DNA of 64,000 nt from assembly GCF_029543245.1 (NCBI RefSeq), contig NZ_JARQWV010000009.1, positions 62,001 through 126,000 of the forward strand. Direction: 5' to 3'. The first letter of the stretch is position 1. Each line of letters starts with the position of its first letter. Under the pieces are notes generated by a model. That model saw only the letters and a program-made list of their open reading frames with translations, was not told where the DNA came from and ran no database searches. Below are positions 26,449-35,304 of the stretch, in pieces. This DNA comes from Caulobacter endophyticus. Its GTDB lineage: Bacteria; Pseudomonadota; Alphaproteobacteria; Caulobacterales; Caulobacteraceae. A program made the translations under genes and the position numbers.

Positions 26449-28059
26449 CTAGATCTTCACGTCGACGCCGTCGGACTCCGCGAAGCGGAGACCCGGGATC
26501 AGCGACGCGGCCGAAACGGTGGGGATGTCGTCGGCCATGGCGCCCGCGAAGGCGCGGCCGGCGAAGGCGCGGCGACCATGGTCACCGCCCTGGAAATCGA
26601 AGAAGGCGTTCTGCTGCTGGCCTTGGCCGCCGTTGCCGCCCTGGCTCGACACGTCGAACTTCAGGGCGTTCTCGGCGACGTCGAAGCCGGCCTGGCTCAG
26701 CGCCTGGCGCAGTTCGCCGGCGCGGTGGCGCAGATCGGCGGCGGCCTGCGGATTTTCGAAGGCCATGACGGCCGTCAGCTTGCCCTCGGCGCCGATGCGC
26801 ACCTGCACGTCGACCTTGCCCAGGCCCTCCGGCGTCAGGACGATGTCGAAGCGGGTCGACTTGGCTTCCAGCTTCTTGGCGATCTCGGCCGACATGGCCG
26901 CCACGGTCTCGGGCGAGCCGCGCACGATGGCTTCGGCCGGAGCCTGGGCGGCTGCGGCGGCCTGGGCCTGGACGGTCGGGGCGAAGGTCGCCTCGGCCTT
27001 GGCGGCGGGCGCATCGACAGGCGCCGCGTCGGCGGCCATCTGGGCGAAGGCGTCGCCGGCGCCCGACTGGGAGCCGCTGTCGCTGTTGGTGGCCGCGTCG
27101 TGGGCGGCCTGCTCGGCGGCGACGGCGTGGGCGGTGACCACGGCCTCGCCCTTGGCGGCGACCTCGACCTTGCCGGTCTTGGGCGCGAGGGCCGCGGTCT
27201 CGGCGGGCTTGGCGGCCTCGGTCGCGACCTGAGCGACCGGAGCGGCGACTTCGGCGGTTTCCACGGGGGTCGCGGAGGCGGTCGCGGTAAGGGCCTCATC
27301 GGCCGAAACCTGAACGGCCTTCACGCTGGCGATCTCATCGCCCAGCGAGGCGGCGGCCGGCTGAGCGGCGTTGGAGGCGGCCTGGGCTTGCGGCTGGGCC
27401 TTCGGCGCGGCCGGAGCGTCGGCGGGCGCGGCGGCCGGCGCCTGGGCGGCCAGCTTGGCCAGGTCGATGGCGGGCGCTTCGGCTGCGGCGTCGGCTCCGG
27501 CGACCGTCGGCAGGACGGCCTCGGCGTCGATCTTCGGAGCGGCGGCGTCGGCCACCAGGTCGGCGGCGGCCTCCACGGCCTGGGCGGCGGCGGCGACCGG
27601 GGCGGCCCCGGCCAGCTTGGCTGCGTCGGAAACGGTGTCGGCCGCGTCGCCGACCAGTTCGGCGGCCTTGGCCAGCAGATCGGCGCCGCCGGCGGCGGAC
27701 GCTTCGGCGTCGACGTCGGCGGTCTCGGCGGCCGCCTGGCCGGTCGCGGCGGGCTGCTGCTGCTGTTGTTGCGCGCTCATGGCGGCGACCACGGCAGCGC
27801 CGGCCTGGGCGGCGGCGGCGTCCTGGCCCGCGGCCTCGTCGGAAGCCTTGCGGTCGTCCCCACGGTCAGCGGCCGGCTTGGGCGAAGCCTTGCCGCCAGC
27901 GGCCGGGCGAGCGGCCGGCTTGTCCTGCGTCGCCTCTTCGTTCGCGCCCTTGGCGGCCAGCAGCGCGCTGAAGACGTCGCCCGCGCCGGAGGCGTCGGAC
28001 GCGCCGGCGCCGCCCTGGACGGGCGTCGGGAGCGGAAGAGAGGCGGCGATCGCGTTCAT
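26449..28059 (-). CDS. fliK: Flagellar hook-length control protein FliK
   Basis: About 536 residues, extremely rich in Ala, Glu, Pro and Asp, with a QQQQQQ run. The only conserved block is the C-terminal Flg_hook domain: SRFDIVLTPEGLGKVDVQVRIGAEGKLTAVM, ENPQAAADLRHRAGELRQALSQAGFDVA. FliK is a secreted ruler that measures hook length and switches export specificity from hook to filament. I start it at MNAIAASLPLP (28059); an in-frame upstream codon at 28128 would place translation inside the sigma-54 promoter. First gene of fliK-flgD-flgE. Confidence 0.85.
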   Translation of the reverse strand: MNAIAASLPLPTPVQGGAGASDASGAGDVFSALLAAKGANEEATQDKPAARPAAGGKASPKPAADRGDDRKASDEAAGQDAAAAQAGAAVVAAMSAQQQQQQPAATGQAAAETADVDAEASAAGGADLLAKAAELVGDAADTVSDAAKLAGAAPVAAAAQAVEAAADLVADAAAPKIDAEAVLPTVAGADAAAEAPAIDLAKLAAQAPAAAPADAPAAPKAQPQAQAASNAAQPAAASLGDEIASVKAVQVSADEALTATASATPVETAEVAAPVAQVATEAAKPAETAALAPKTGKVEVAAKGEAVVTAHAVAAEQAAHDAATNSDSGSQSGAGDAFAQMAADAAPVDAPAAKAEATFAPTVQAQAAAAAQAPAEAIVRGSPETVAAMSAEIAKKLEAKSTRFDIVLTPEGLGKVDVQVRIGAEGKLTAVMAFENPQAAADLRHRAGELRQALSQAGFDVAENALKFDVSSQGGNGGQGQQQNAFFDFQGGDHGRRAFAGRAFAGAMADDIPTVSAASLIPGLRFAESDGVDVKI

Positions 28060-28124
28060 GCGGGTCGGTACGCTCGGCTGGACGACGGCTCGAACGGAGC
28101 ACGCCTTGATCCGCCGTCCTCTGA

Positions 28125-28139
28125 GCAATCACCGGGCCA
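28125..28139 (-). promoter_or_regulatory. Sigma-54 promoter for fliK-flgD-flgE
   Basis: Minus strand TGGC-CCGGTGA-TTGC, a perfect -24/-12 core with 7-base spacer, about 65 bases upstream of the fliK ATG. Fits class III flagellar control by RpoN and FlbD. Confidence 0.78.
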
Positions 28140-28296
28140 ACCCGGAAATTTCTTTCAACTCATTGATTCAAAAGGCTTTAACTCCTGATTTACCCTTTCA
28201 TTTCGGCAGGTTGCGGCGGTTTTTGCCGAGCGGAAACGGAAAGAATGACCCCTCGCTTGCCGCGTCGGCGGGTCGCAGGCGGGGCTCGGACCGGGT
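28140..28296. other. Regulatory core between divergent fliK and flgK promoters
   Basis: A less GC-rich stretch with no gene. It contains a TCGGCA...TGCCGA inverted repeat (28203-28229, 15-base spacer) that could be a weak FlbD (ftr) site serving either promoter. The motif TTGCCGAGCGGA occurs here (28223-28234) and again close to the flgK start (28450-28461). Confidence 0.5.
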
Positions 28297-28311
28297 TGGC
28301 GCCATCCTTGC
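28297..28311 (+). promoter_or_regulatory. Sigma-54 promoter for flgK-flgL
   Basis: TGGC-GCCATCC-TTGC, perfect -24/-12 spacing, 162 bases upstream of the flgK ATG, implying a leader of about 150 bases. Facing away from the fliK promoter. Confidence 0.78.
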
Positions 28312-28403
28312 GCTCCCCTTCTCGTCGTCCGCACGGCGCATGGAACCCAACGCCTTGTATTTCAACGGTTTGCACAACGGAAACGAGACGCTCTCGACGC
28401 TGA

Positions 28404-28422
28404 CCCGGCAAGTTTCGCCGGG
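28404..28422. promoter_or_regulatory. Candidate FlbD-binding ftr element
   Basis: CCCGGC-AAGTTTC-GCCGGG, a 6-bp-arm inverted repeat 93 bases downstream of the flgK -12 element. Downstream enhancer placement is known for Caulobacter ftr sites; the CGGCAA core fits what I recall of ftr. Confidence 0.6.
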
Positions 28423-28473
28423 CAAGGTCGCGTCGCGTAGTCCGTGCTTTGCCGAGCGGACAGGAGATCGCTG

Positions 28474-30582
28474 ATGTCGCTGAACACCATCCTGAACACC
28501 GCGACGTCGGGGATGATGGCCGCCCAGACGGGCATGCGCGTCGTTTCCGACAACATCGCCAACGTCAACACGCCAGGCTACGTCCGCAAGACGATCAGCC
28601 AGTCCAATCTCGTGTCGAACGGCATGGGTGTGGGCGTCAATATCGACGCGATCAAGCGCGCGACCGACCGCTTCCTGCAGTCGGCCAGCCTGAACGCCGC
28701 GTCGGACGCCGGGCGCGCCGCCGCTCTCTCGAGCGCGCTGGACAACGCCCAGGAGCTGTTCGGCGACCCCAGCGCCAAGACCAACTTCTTCTCGATGCTG
28801 GACGACGTGTTCAGCGCCTTTTCGCAGGCGGCCGACGAGCCGTCCTCGTCGCTGCTGCGCGCCCAGGCGCTGACCAAGGTCGAGGATTTCCTGGGCGACA
28901 GCAGCCGCATCACCGCCGGCCTGTCCAGCCTGGGTAAGGACACCGACACCAAGATTTCGGCCGACGTCGACCGCGTGAACGTGCTGCTCAAGCAGATCGA
29001 CGAGCTGAACACCGACATCACCCGCGCCAAGACCACGGGCGTCGACGCCACCGGTTCGGAGAACATCCAGAGCGGCCTGATCGACGAGCTGTCGTCGCTG
29101 ATGAACGTGCAGGTCAGCCAGCGCGCCAACGGCGGCGTGCTGATCCGTTCGACCGAGGGCATCAGCCTGGCCGGCGAAGGCGCAGCCGTCGTCAAGTACG
29201 AGCAGTCGCCCACCGCCAACGGCTTCCTCACCGTCACCCCGGCCAACAGCGGCGGCCAGGCCAGCCCGCTCTATATCAGCAGCGGCGAGATCAAGGGCCT
29301 GCTGGAACTGCGCAACACCGAGCTGCCGGCCCTGTCGGACCAGCTGGGCGAGTTCGTCACCCGCGCCACCGAAGAGCTGAACCGCGCCTCGAACGCCAAC
29401 TCCTCGGTCCCCGCCCCGGCCACCATGACCGGCCGCAACACGGGCCTGGACGCCACGACCGCCTTCTCGGGCTTCACCGGCAAGACCACCATCGCCCTGA
29501 CCGACGCCAGCGGCGTCATCCAGCGCCGCATCGAGGTGGACTTCAGCGCCGGCTCGATGACGGTCGACGGCGTCGCCGGCCCGGCCTTCACCCCGGCCAA
29601 CTTCCTGACCCAGCTGAACGGCGCCCTGGGCGCCGACGGCCAGGCCACCTTCACCAACGGCGCGCTGAGCCTGCAGGCCAACGGCGGTCTGGGCGTGGCC
29701 ATCGCCGATGATCCGACCAACCCGTCGACCAAGGCCGGCAAGGGCTTCAGCCACTTCTTCGGCATGAACGACGTCGTCCGCCAGACCGGCTATTCGCCGT
29801 ACGAGACGGGCATGACCACGGCCTCGCAGCACGGCTTCACGCCGGGCGAAGAGATCACCCTGCGCCTGACCGATGTCGAGGGCGGCCGCATCCGCGACGT
29901 GAAGGTCACCGTCCCGGCCGGCGGCACCATGCAGGATCTGCTGAACGCCATGAACTCGCGCAGCGACGGCGCGGGCCAGTACGGGAACTTCTCGCTCGAT
30001 TCCAAGGGCGCGCTGAGCTTCAGCTCGAACAACGCCTCGCCGGTGACCCTTTCGGTGGTCGAAGACCATACCCAGCGCGGCGTCGGCGGCCCTTCGCTCA
30101 GCCAGCTGTTCGGCCTGGGCCCGTCCGAGCGCAGCACGCGCGCCTCGGGCTACACCGTCGACGCGGCGATGACGAGCAACCCGTCCCGCCTGCCCTTCGC
30201 CAAGCTCGACCTGACCGCGGCCGCCGGCACGCCGGCCCTGGCCGTCGGCGATGCTCGCGGCGCCCTTGCCCTGGCCAAGGCCGGCGACAGTTCGGTGAAC
30301 TTCTCTTCGGCCGGCGGCGTCGGCGCGGCGACCAGCAGCGTGCTGCGCTACGGCGCCGACTTCGCCGGTTCGATCGCCCGCAAGGCGGCCGCCGCCGAGT
30401 CCAAGAAAGACGCCACGGCTTCGGTCAAGATCGAGGTCGACACCCAGCGCCAGTCGCAGGAGGGGGTCAACCTCGACGAAGAGCTCATCAATCTGACGAC
30501 GTACCAGCAGGCGTTCAACGCCTCGGCCCGCCTGATCCAGGCGAGCAAGGACATGTACGACGTCCTCGTGAACATCATCTGA
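28474..30582 (+). CDS. flgK: Flagellar hook-associated protein 1, FlgK
   Basis: 702 residues. The N-terminus SLNTILNTATSGMMAAQTGMRVVSDNIANVNTPGYVRK and the C-terminus EGVNLDEELINLTTYQQAFNASARLIQASKDMYDVLVNII are the D0 helices of the first hook-filament junction protein; in between is a variable surface region. Start at 28474 follows AGGAG by 7 bases; the frame is open 10 codons upstream without a site. Transcribed from the sigma-54 promoter at 28297, with flgL 8 bases downstream. Confidence 0.94.
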   Translation: MSLNTILNTATSGMMAAQTGMRVVSDNIANVNTPGYVRKTISQSNLVSNGMGVGVNIDAIKRATDRFLQSASLNAASDAGRAAALSSALDNAQELFGDPSAKTNFFSMLDDVFSAFSQAADEPSSSLLRAQALTKVEDFLGDSSRITAGLSSLGKDTDTKISADVDRVNVLLKQIDELNTDITRAKTTGVDATGSENIQSGLIDELSSLMNVQVSQRANGGVLIRSTEGISLAGEGAAVVKYEQSPTANGFLTVTPANSGGQASPLYISSGEIKGLLELRNTELPALSDQLGEFVTRATEELNRASNANSSVPAPATMTGRNTGLDATTAFSGFTGKTTIALTDASGVIQRRIEVDFSAGSMTVDGVAGPAFTPANFLTQLNGALGADGQATFTNGALSLQANGGLGVAIADDPTNPSTKAGKGFSHFFGMNDVVRQTGYSPYETGMTTASQHGFTPGEEITLRLTDVEGGRIRDVKVTVPAGGTMQDLLNAMNSRSDGAGQYGNFSLDSKGALSFSSNNASPVTLSVVEDHTQRGVGGPSLSQLFGLGPSERSTRASGYTVDAAMTSNPSRLPFAKLDLTAAAGTPALAVGDARGALALAKAGDSSVNFSSAGGVGAATSSVLRYGADFAGSIARKAAAAESKKDATASVKIEVDTQRQSQEGVNLDEELINLTTYQQAFNASARLIQASKDMYDVLVNII

Positions 30583-30590
30583 GGTCCGCC

Positions 30591-31514
30591 ATGACCCGTG
30601 TCTCCACCTCCGGCAACTTCGGCGTCATGACGTCGAACCTCATGCTGGCGCAGGTGCGCCAGAACCAGATCGGCGAACAGGTCTCGAGCCAGAAGGTCGC
30701 CAGCGACCTGAAGGGCTACGCCAAGAACGCCGAGATGCTGACGGCGATGAAGAGCGCCCAGGCCAAGATCGACGGCTTCCTCGACCAGACCAAGCTCGTC
30801 TCCAACCGCCTGGAGATGCAGGACATGGGTATCGAGCGTCTGGCCAACTCGGCCACCAGCGCCCGCGAGGCGATCGCCAACGCCCTGGCCGCCGGCAACG
30901 CCACCACGCTCATGCAGCAGCTGCAGAACGCCTTCGGCGACGCGGTGCAGGGCCTCAACACCAAGGCCAACGGCCAGTACGTGTTCTCGGGCGCCAAGAA
31001 CGACACGGCGACCACCACGGCGACCAGCATGGCCGACCTGACGGCCGCGCCGTCCACGGCCTCTCTGTTCCAGAACGACCAGTACGTCGTCAGCAACCGC
31101 ATCGACGAGTCGACCACTGTCTCGACCGGCGTGCTGGGCGACGCCCTGGGAACCGACCTGTTCGAGGCCTTCAAGCAGGTGCAAGCCTATGTCGACGCCA
31201 ACGGCCCGTTCACCGGCAACCTGACCGACACCCAGCAGACCTTCCTCAAGGGCCTGCTGCCGGCCTTCGACGACGCCCACAAGGACCTGGTCACCGCCCA
31301 GGGCAAGAACGGTCTGAACCAGAAGCGCTTCGACGACGCCCAGGCCTCCCTTCAGGACCAGTCCGACAGCCTGACGGTGATGATCGGCGGCGTGGTCGAC
31401 GTCGACATGGCCGAGGCGGTCACCCGTTTGCAGGCCGCCCAGCTGGCCGTGCAGGCCTCGGCCCAGGTGTTCTCGTCGCTGCAGGCCTCGTCGCTGCTGA
31501 ACGTGCTGAAATAG
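30591..31514 (+). CDS. flgL: Flagellar hook-associated protein 3, FlgL
   Basis: 307 residues with flagellin-like N- and C-terminal helices (LAQVRQNQIGEQVSSQKVASDLKGYAKNAEMLTAMKS; DMAEAVTRLQAAQLAVQASAQVFSSLQASSLLNVLK). The N-terminus lacks the usual Arg-rich start of flagellins and the middle (GQYVFSGAKND) is the FlgL hallmark. It forms the second junction layer between hook and filament. Eight bases after flgK, so one operon. Confidence 0.93.
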   Translation: MTRVSTSGNFGVMTSNLMLAQVRQNQIGEQVSSQKVASDLKGYAKNAEMLTAMKSAQAKIDGFLDQTKLVSNRLEMQDMGIERLANSATSAREAIANALAAGNATTLMQQLQNAFGDAVQGLNTKANGQYVFSGAKNDTATTTATSMADLTAAPSTASLFQNDQYVVSNRIDESTTVSTGVLGDALGTDLFEAFKQVQAYVDANGPFTGNLTDTQQTFLKGLLPAFDDAHKDLVTAQGKNGLNQKRFDDAQASLQDQSDSLTVMIGGVVDVDMAEAVTRLQAAQLAVQASAQVFSSLQASSLLNVLK

Positions 31515-31579
31515 GTCGAAAACAGGCTGCGGCGCTGCTCCACCTCGCAAAATCGGGGTCGAGGCTCTAAATAGCGCCG

Positions 31580-32812
31580 ATGGACGCCGACCTCGCCCGT
31601 TTCGACCCCGCCCACGCCCCCGTTCCCGAGGGCGACGCCCTGATCGCGCGCGCCGCAGAGGCGGTGAAACAGGCCGTCGGCCTGCCCGAGGGAACCCGGA
31701 TCGTCGCGGCCATGTCCGGGGGCGTCGATTCCACCGTCACCGCCGCCCTGCTGGCCCACGCCGGCTATGACGTGGTGGGCGTGACCCTGCAGCTCTACGA
31801 CCACGGCGCGGCGATCTCGAAGAAGGGCGCCTGCTGCGCCGGCCAGGACATCATGGACGCCCGCATGGCGGCCGAGCGGATCGGCATCCCGCACTACGTC
31901 CTGGACTACGAAAGCCGCTTCAAGGAGCAGGTCATCGAGGACTTCGCCGACGCCTATCTGCGCGGCGAGACCCCGATCCCGTGCGTGCGCTGCAACCAGA
32001 CCGTCAAGTTCCGCGACCTGCTGGACGTGGCCCGCGACCTGGGCGCCGAGGCCATGGCGACGGGCCACTACGTGCAGCGCGGCTTCACCGCGGCCAGCAA
32101 CCGCCCGCAGTTGCGCCGCGCCGCCGACCCGGCCAAGGACCAGTCCTATTTCCTGTTCGCCACCACGCGCGAGCAGCTCGACTTCCTGCGCTTCCCGCTC
32201 GGCGGCTTTTCAAAGCCTGAGGTGCGCGCGGTCGCGGCCGCGCTGGGCCTGTCGGTGGCCGACAAGCCCGACAGCCAGGACATCTGCTTCGTGCCCGAGG
32301 GCAAGTACACCACGGTCATCGACCGCATCCGTCCGCAAGGGGCCGAAGCGGGCGACATCGTGCACCTGGACGGCAAGGTGCTGGGCCGCCACGAGGGCGT
32401 CACCCGCTACACCATCGGCCAGCGCCGCGGCCTGAACGTGGGCGGCGGCACGGGCGAGCCGCTGTTCGTCGTCCGCATCGACGCCGACAAGCGCCACGTC
32501 GTGGTCGGCCCGCGCGAAGCGCTGCTGACCAAGGCGCTGACCCTGAAGGAAGACAACTGGCTGGGTGGCGAAAGCGACCTGATCGAAGCCGCCAAGGCCC
32601 ATGCGCCCGTCATGGCCCGCGTGCGCTCGACCCGCGAACCCGTGCCCGGCCGCCTGACGCTGGAAGACGACGGCGGCGTGCGTCTGGTGTTCGACGTCCT
32701 CGAAGAAGGCGTCGCCCCCGGCCAGGCCTGCGTGCTCTACGACCCCGCCGATCCCGAGCGCGTACTCGGCGGCGGGTTTATTGCGACGACGCAGCGGGCG
32801 ATGGACCAATAG
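31580..32812 (+). CDS. mnmA: tRNA-specific 2-thiouridylase MnmA
   Basis: 410 residues. The PP-loop [17 protein letters not shown] near residue 45, the catalytic cysteine in [12 protein letters not shown] near 136, and the second cysteine in [10 protein letters not shown] near 235 are all visible, as are the tRNA-binding GHYVQRG and [13 protein letters not shown]. It uses ATP and relayed sulfur to thiolate U34 of Lys, Glu and Gln tRNAs. It has its own leader after flgL (65 bases) and is followed by repeat copy B. Confidence 0.95.
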   Translation: MDADLARFDPAHAPVPEGDALIARAAEAVKQAVGLPEGTRIVAAMSGGVDSTVTAALLAHAGYDVVGVTLQLYDHGAAISKKGACCAGQDIMDARMAAERIGIPHYVLDYESRFKEQVIEDFADAYLRGETPIPCVRCNQTVKFRDLLDVARDLGAEAMATGHYVQRGFTAASNRPQLRRAADPAKDQSYFLFATTREQLDFLRFPLGGFSKPEVRAVAAALGLSVADKPDSQDICFVPEGKYTTVIDRIRPQGAEAGDIVHLDGKVLGRHEGVTRYTIGQRRGLNVGGGTGEPLFVVRIDADKRHVVVGPREALLTKALTLKEDNWLGGESDLIEAAKAHAPVMARVRSTREPVPGRLTLEDDGGVRLVFDVLEEGVAPGQACVLYDPADPERVLGGGFIATTQRAMDQ

Positions 32813-32815
32813 CGC

Positions 32816-32985
32816 CCCTCTCCCCTTGTGGGAGAGGGTGGCCCCACGGAGTGGGGTCGGGTGAGGGGTCGCACATGCGAAAACGCCGCGACAGCTGATC
32901 AGCTGTCGCGGCGTCTTGCGTTTGAGAGACCCCTCATCCGTCGGCTTTCGCCGACACCTTCTCCCGCAGGGGGAGAAGGATCAGG
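32816..32985. repeat. Intergenic nested palindrome, family 1, copy B
   Basis: The best-preserved copy. The centre 32884-32915 is a perfect 32-bp palindrome with arms ACGCCGCGACAGCTGA and TCAGCTGTCGCGGCGT. Around it are GTGAGGGGTC and GACCCCTCA, then hairpins CCTCTCCCCTTGTGGGAGAGG and CTTCTCCCGCAGGGGGAGAAG, ending GATCAGG as in copies A and C. Lies between convergent mnmA and the hpt-like gene. Confidence 0.92.
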
Positions 32986-32994
32986 TCTCAAAAA

Positions 32995-33525
32995 TCAGTC
33001 CAGCGCGCCGATGTACGGCAGGCCGCGGCTCTTGCCTTCGTCGTCGAGGCCGTAGCCGACGAGGTAGCGGGCCGGGGCTTCCCAGGCCACGAAGTCGGGC
33101 TCCATGCCGCGCGAGGTCGGCCAGGGCTTGCGGGCGAAGACGGCGGTCAGCACTTCGCTGGCGCCGGCGTCCTTCACGAGGCGCGCGGCTTCCGACAGCG
33201 ACAGGCCCGTGTCGAACACGTCGTCGACCACCAGGGCGCGGCGGCCGACCAGCGGGCGCTGCAGGTCGGCGCGCACTTCGCAGCGGCCGGTGCTCTTGCG
33301 CTCGTCATGGTACGAGGCCAGCCACAGGGCGTCGAAGCGGACGTTGCGACCGGCCTTCCACAGGGCGCGGGTCAGGTCGGCGGCGAACCACAGGCCGCCG
33401 GTCAGCAGGCAGACCGCGACGGTGTCGTCGTCGATGCGCGGAGCGATCTGGCGGGCCAGAGCCTCCACCCGCTCGGCGATTTCTTGCTCGGAAATGAGCA
33501 CTTCGGGGCGGGCGAGATCGGTCAT
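32995..33525 (-). CDS. hpt: Hypoxanthine phosphoribosyltransferase-like protein
   Basis: 176 residues, the usual length. The PRPP-binding motif ALVVDDVFDTGLSLSEAARLV is near residue 96, and the flexible-loop substitute ASYHDERKSTG precedes it. The C-terminal FVAWEAPARYLVGYGLDD with GLPYIGALD is the purine-binding end of HPRT. It salvages hypoxanthine/guanine with PRPP. Substrate preference between HPRT and related PRTases is inferred. Confidence 0.85.
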   Translation of the reverse strand: MTDLARPEVLISEQEIAERVEALARQIAPRIDDDTVAVCLLTGGLWFAADLTRALWKAGRNVRFDALWLASYHDERKSTGRCEVRADLQRPLVGRRALVVDDVFDTGLSLSEAARLVKDAGASEVLTAVFARKPWPTSRGMEPDFVAWEAPARYLVGYGLDDEGKSRGLPYIGALD

Positions 33526-33540
33526 GTCAGGGGATCTTGG

Positions 33541-34512
33541 TCAATGATGGTCGGCGGGGGCCGGTTCGGCCGCTCCGGTCTCATGACCAGGGGCGTCATG
33601 TCCAGCCCCTTCGGCCGCTGAATCGCCCCCATGGGCCTCTTCGGCGGCATGATCCGTGGTCGTCGTGTCCTGGGCGCCGCGCAGTTCGGGCTCGCCATGG
33701 CCGGCCTTGGCCGGACCAAGGCCCGTCTTGACCGCTTGGGCCGCGCCCTTCTCGACCGCGAAACCGACCTCAAGGACCTGGGCGCTGGACGGCGGGTCCA
33801 GCAGGGTGACCGAGAAGTGACGGGTCTGGCCCGGCGGAATGATCGGATCGGCGGCGGCCGCCAGCTGTCCGGCCACGCGCTTGCCGCCCTTGTTGAGCAG
33901 GGCGATGCGCAGCGGCGGGGCCGAGACCGGCTTTTCGGTGATGTTGCGGATCACGCCGGTGACGGTCAGGGCCGCCCGGCCGTCCTGCATCGAGGGCTGG
34001 GCGCGGATGCTGCTTTCCTCGACGATCAGGCCGACGGTGTTGATCGGCTGGCGCATCATCGCATAGGCGCCGGCGGTGCTCGGCATGAGCTTGCCGATAT
34101 TGAGACGGAACACGAAGGCGCAGCCCAGCACCACCACCACGAAGGCGGCCATCGAGGCCCAGACGATGCCGGTGGTCTTGGCTTCCTTCAGGCGGCGCTC
34201 GGCGTCGGCGCGGGCCCGGAACACCTTGGGCAGTTCCTCGCCCGGCAGGGCGCTGACCGGCGGCTCGGTCTCCGGCTCGTCGTCCAGGGCGTGCAGCGGA
34301 TCCATGACGGCCGAGACGGCGGCGTCGTTGGCCGGCCCGGGAGCCGACCCGCCGGCCGGGGCCGCATCGAACAGGTCTTCGTCGGCCGCGGTCTCGTTAC
34401 GCGCGGTCCATCGCGCCCCGCACGAGGCGCAGCGCACGACGCGCCCGGTCGAACCGACCTTGGCGTCGTCGACGAAATAGCGGCTGGCGCACTCCGGACA
34501 GGTCAGTATCAT
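33541..34512 (-). CDS. MJ0042-type zinc-ribbon membrane protein (DUF3426-like)
   Basis: 323 residues. The N-terminal zinc ribbon has the pairs CPECASRYFV and CASCGARW within the first 35 residues. One membrane helix (IVWASMAAFVVVVLGCAFVF) is near residue 128, followed by a periplasmic beta-rich domain (LTVTGVIRNITEKPVSAPPLRIALLN... GQTRHFSVTLLDPP). The tail is His/Glu/Ala-rich low complexity. I know this type from alphaproteobacteria beside ftsE, here divergent with 57 bases between starts; a role in envelope or division control is only a guess. Confidence 0.75.
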   Translation of the reverse strand: MILTCPECASRYFVDDAKVGSTGRVVRCASCGARWTARNETAADEDLFDAAPAGGSAPGPANDAAVSAVMDPLHALDDEPETEPPVSALPGEELPKVFRARADAERRLKEAKTTGIVWASMAAFVVVVLGCAFVFRLNIGKLMPSTAGAYAMMRQPINTVGLIVEESSIRAQPSMQDGRAALTVTGVIRNITEKPVSAPPLRIALLNKGGKRVAGQLAAAADPIIPPGQTRHFSVTLLDPPSSAQVLEVGFAVEKGAAQAVKTGLGPAKAGHGEPELRGAQDTTTTDHAAEEAHGGDSAAEGAGHDAPGHETGAAEPAPADHH

Positions 34513-34569
34513 GGCCGCGAATCGGTCATCCCCGCTTTACAGCATTGGAGGTCGCCGATTTTAACCCTG

Positions 34570-35304
34570 ATGTCCAGAAACCCCATCGACACACCCTTGC
34601 GGACCGGCGCAGATCAAGACCCCGACGCCGTCCCCGTGGTCCGTTTCGAAGGCGTCTCCATGCGCTACGGGCGGGGCCCTGAAACCCTGCGCGACATCGG
34701 GTTTTCCCTTGCCCCAGGCTCGTTTCACTTTCTCACCGGCGCCTCGGGCGCGGGCAAGAGCTCGCTGCTCAAGCTGATCTATCTGGCGCACCGTGCGTCA
34801 CGGGGTCGCGTCGAGCTGTTCGGCCGCGACGTCAGCCTGGTTCCGGGCGCCGACCTGCCCTTCCTGCGCCGCCGCATCGGCGTGGTGTTCCAGGAATTCC
34901 GCCTGCTCGAGCACCTGTCGGTGTTCGACAACGCCGGCCTGCCGCTGCGCATCGCCGGCCGCAAGCCCAATACCTATCGCGACGACGTCGCCGAGCTGCT
35001 GCACTGGGTGGGCCTGGGCGAGCGCATGCACGCCCTGCCGGCCACCCTGTCGGGCGGCGAAAAGCAGCGCCTGGCCATCGCCCGCGCCGTGGTCGACCGC
35101 CCCGACATCCTGCTGGCCGACGAACCCACCGGCAATGTCGACCCGGCCATGTCGCTGCGCCTGCTGCGCCTGTTCGTCGAGCTCAACCGCCTCGGCACCA
35201 CGGTGCTGATCGCCACCCACGACGAAGAGCTGGTGGCCCGCGCCGGCCGCCCCGTCCTGCACCTCGAGCACGGCCGTCTGGTCGATGCGGGCGAGGCGCG
35301 ATGA
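34570..35304 (+). CDS. ftsE: Cell division ATP-binding protein FtsE
   Basis: 244 residues. ABC ATPase motifs: Walker A TGASGAGKSS near residue 59, Q-loop VVFQEFRLLEHL, signature LSGGEKQRLAIARA and Walker B ILLADEPTGNVDP, H-loop ATHDEEL. The N-terminus has about 20 extra residues before the family start VVRFEGVSMRY. With FtsX it controls peptidoglycan hydrolases at the septum. The frame is open far upstream on the opposite strand of the zinc-ribbon gene, but the ATG at 34570 is the first after that divergent start. ftsX overlaps by 4 bases. Confidence 0.93.
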   Translation: MSRNPIDTPLRTGADQDPDAVPVVRFEGVSMRYGRGPETLRDIGFSLAPGSFHFLTGASGAGKSSLLKLIYLAHRASRGRVELFGRDVSLVPGADLPFLRRRIGVVFQEFRLLEHLSVFDNAGLPLRIAGRKPNTYRDDVAELLHWVGLGERMHALPATLSGGEKQRLAIARAVVDRPDILLADEPTGNVDPAMSLRLLRLFVELNRLGTTVLIATHDEELVARAGRPVLHLEHGRLVDAGEAR

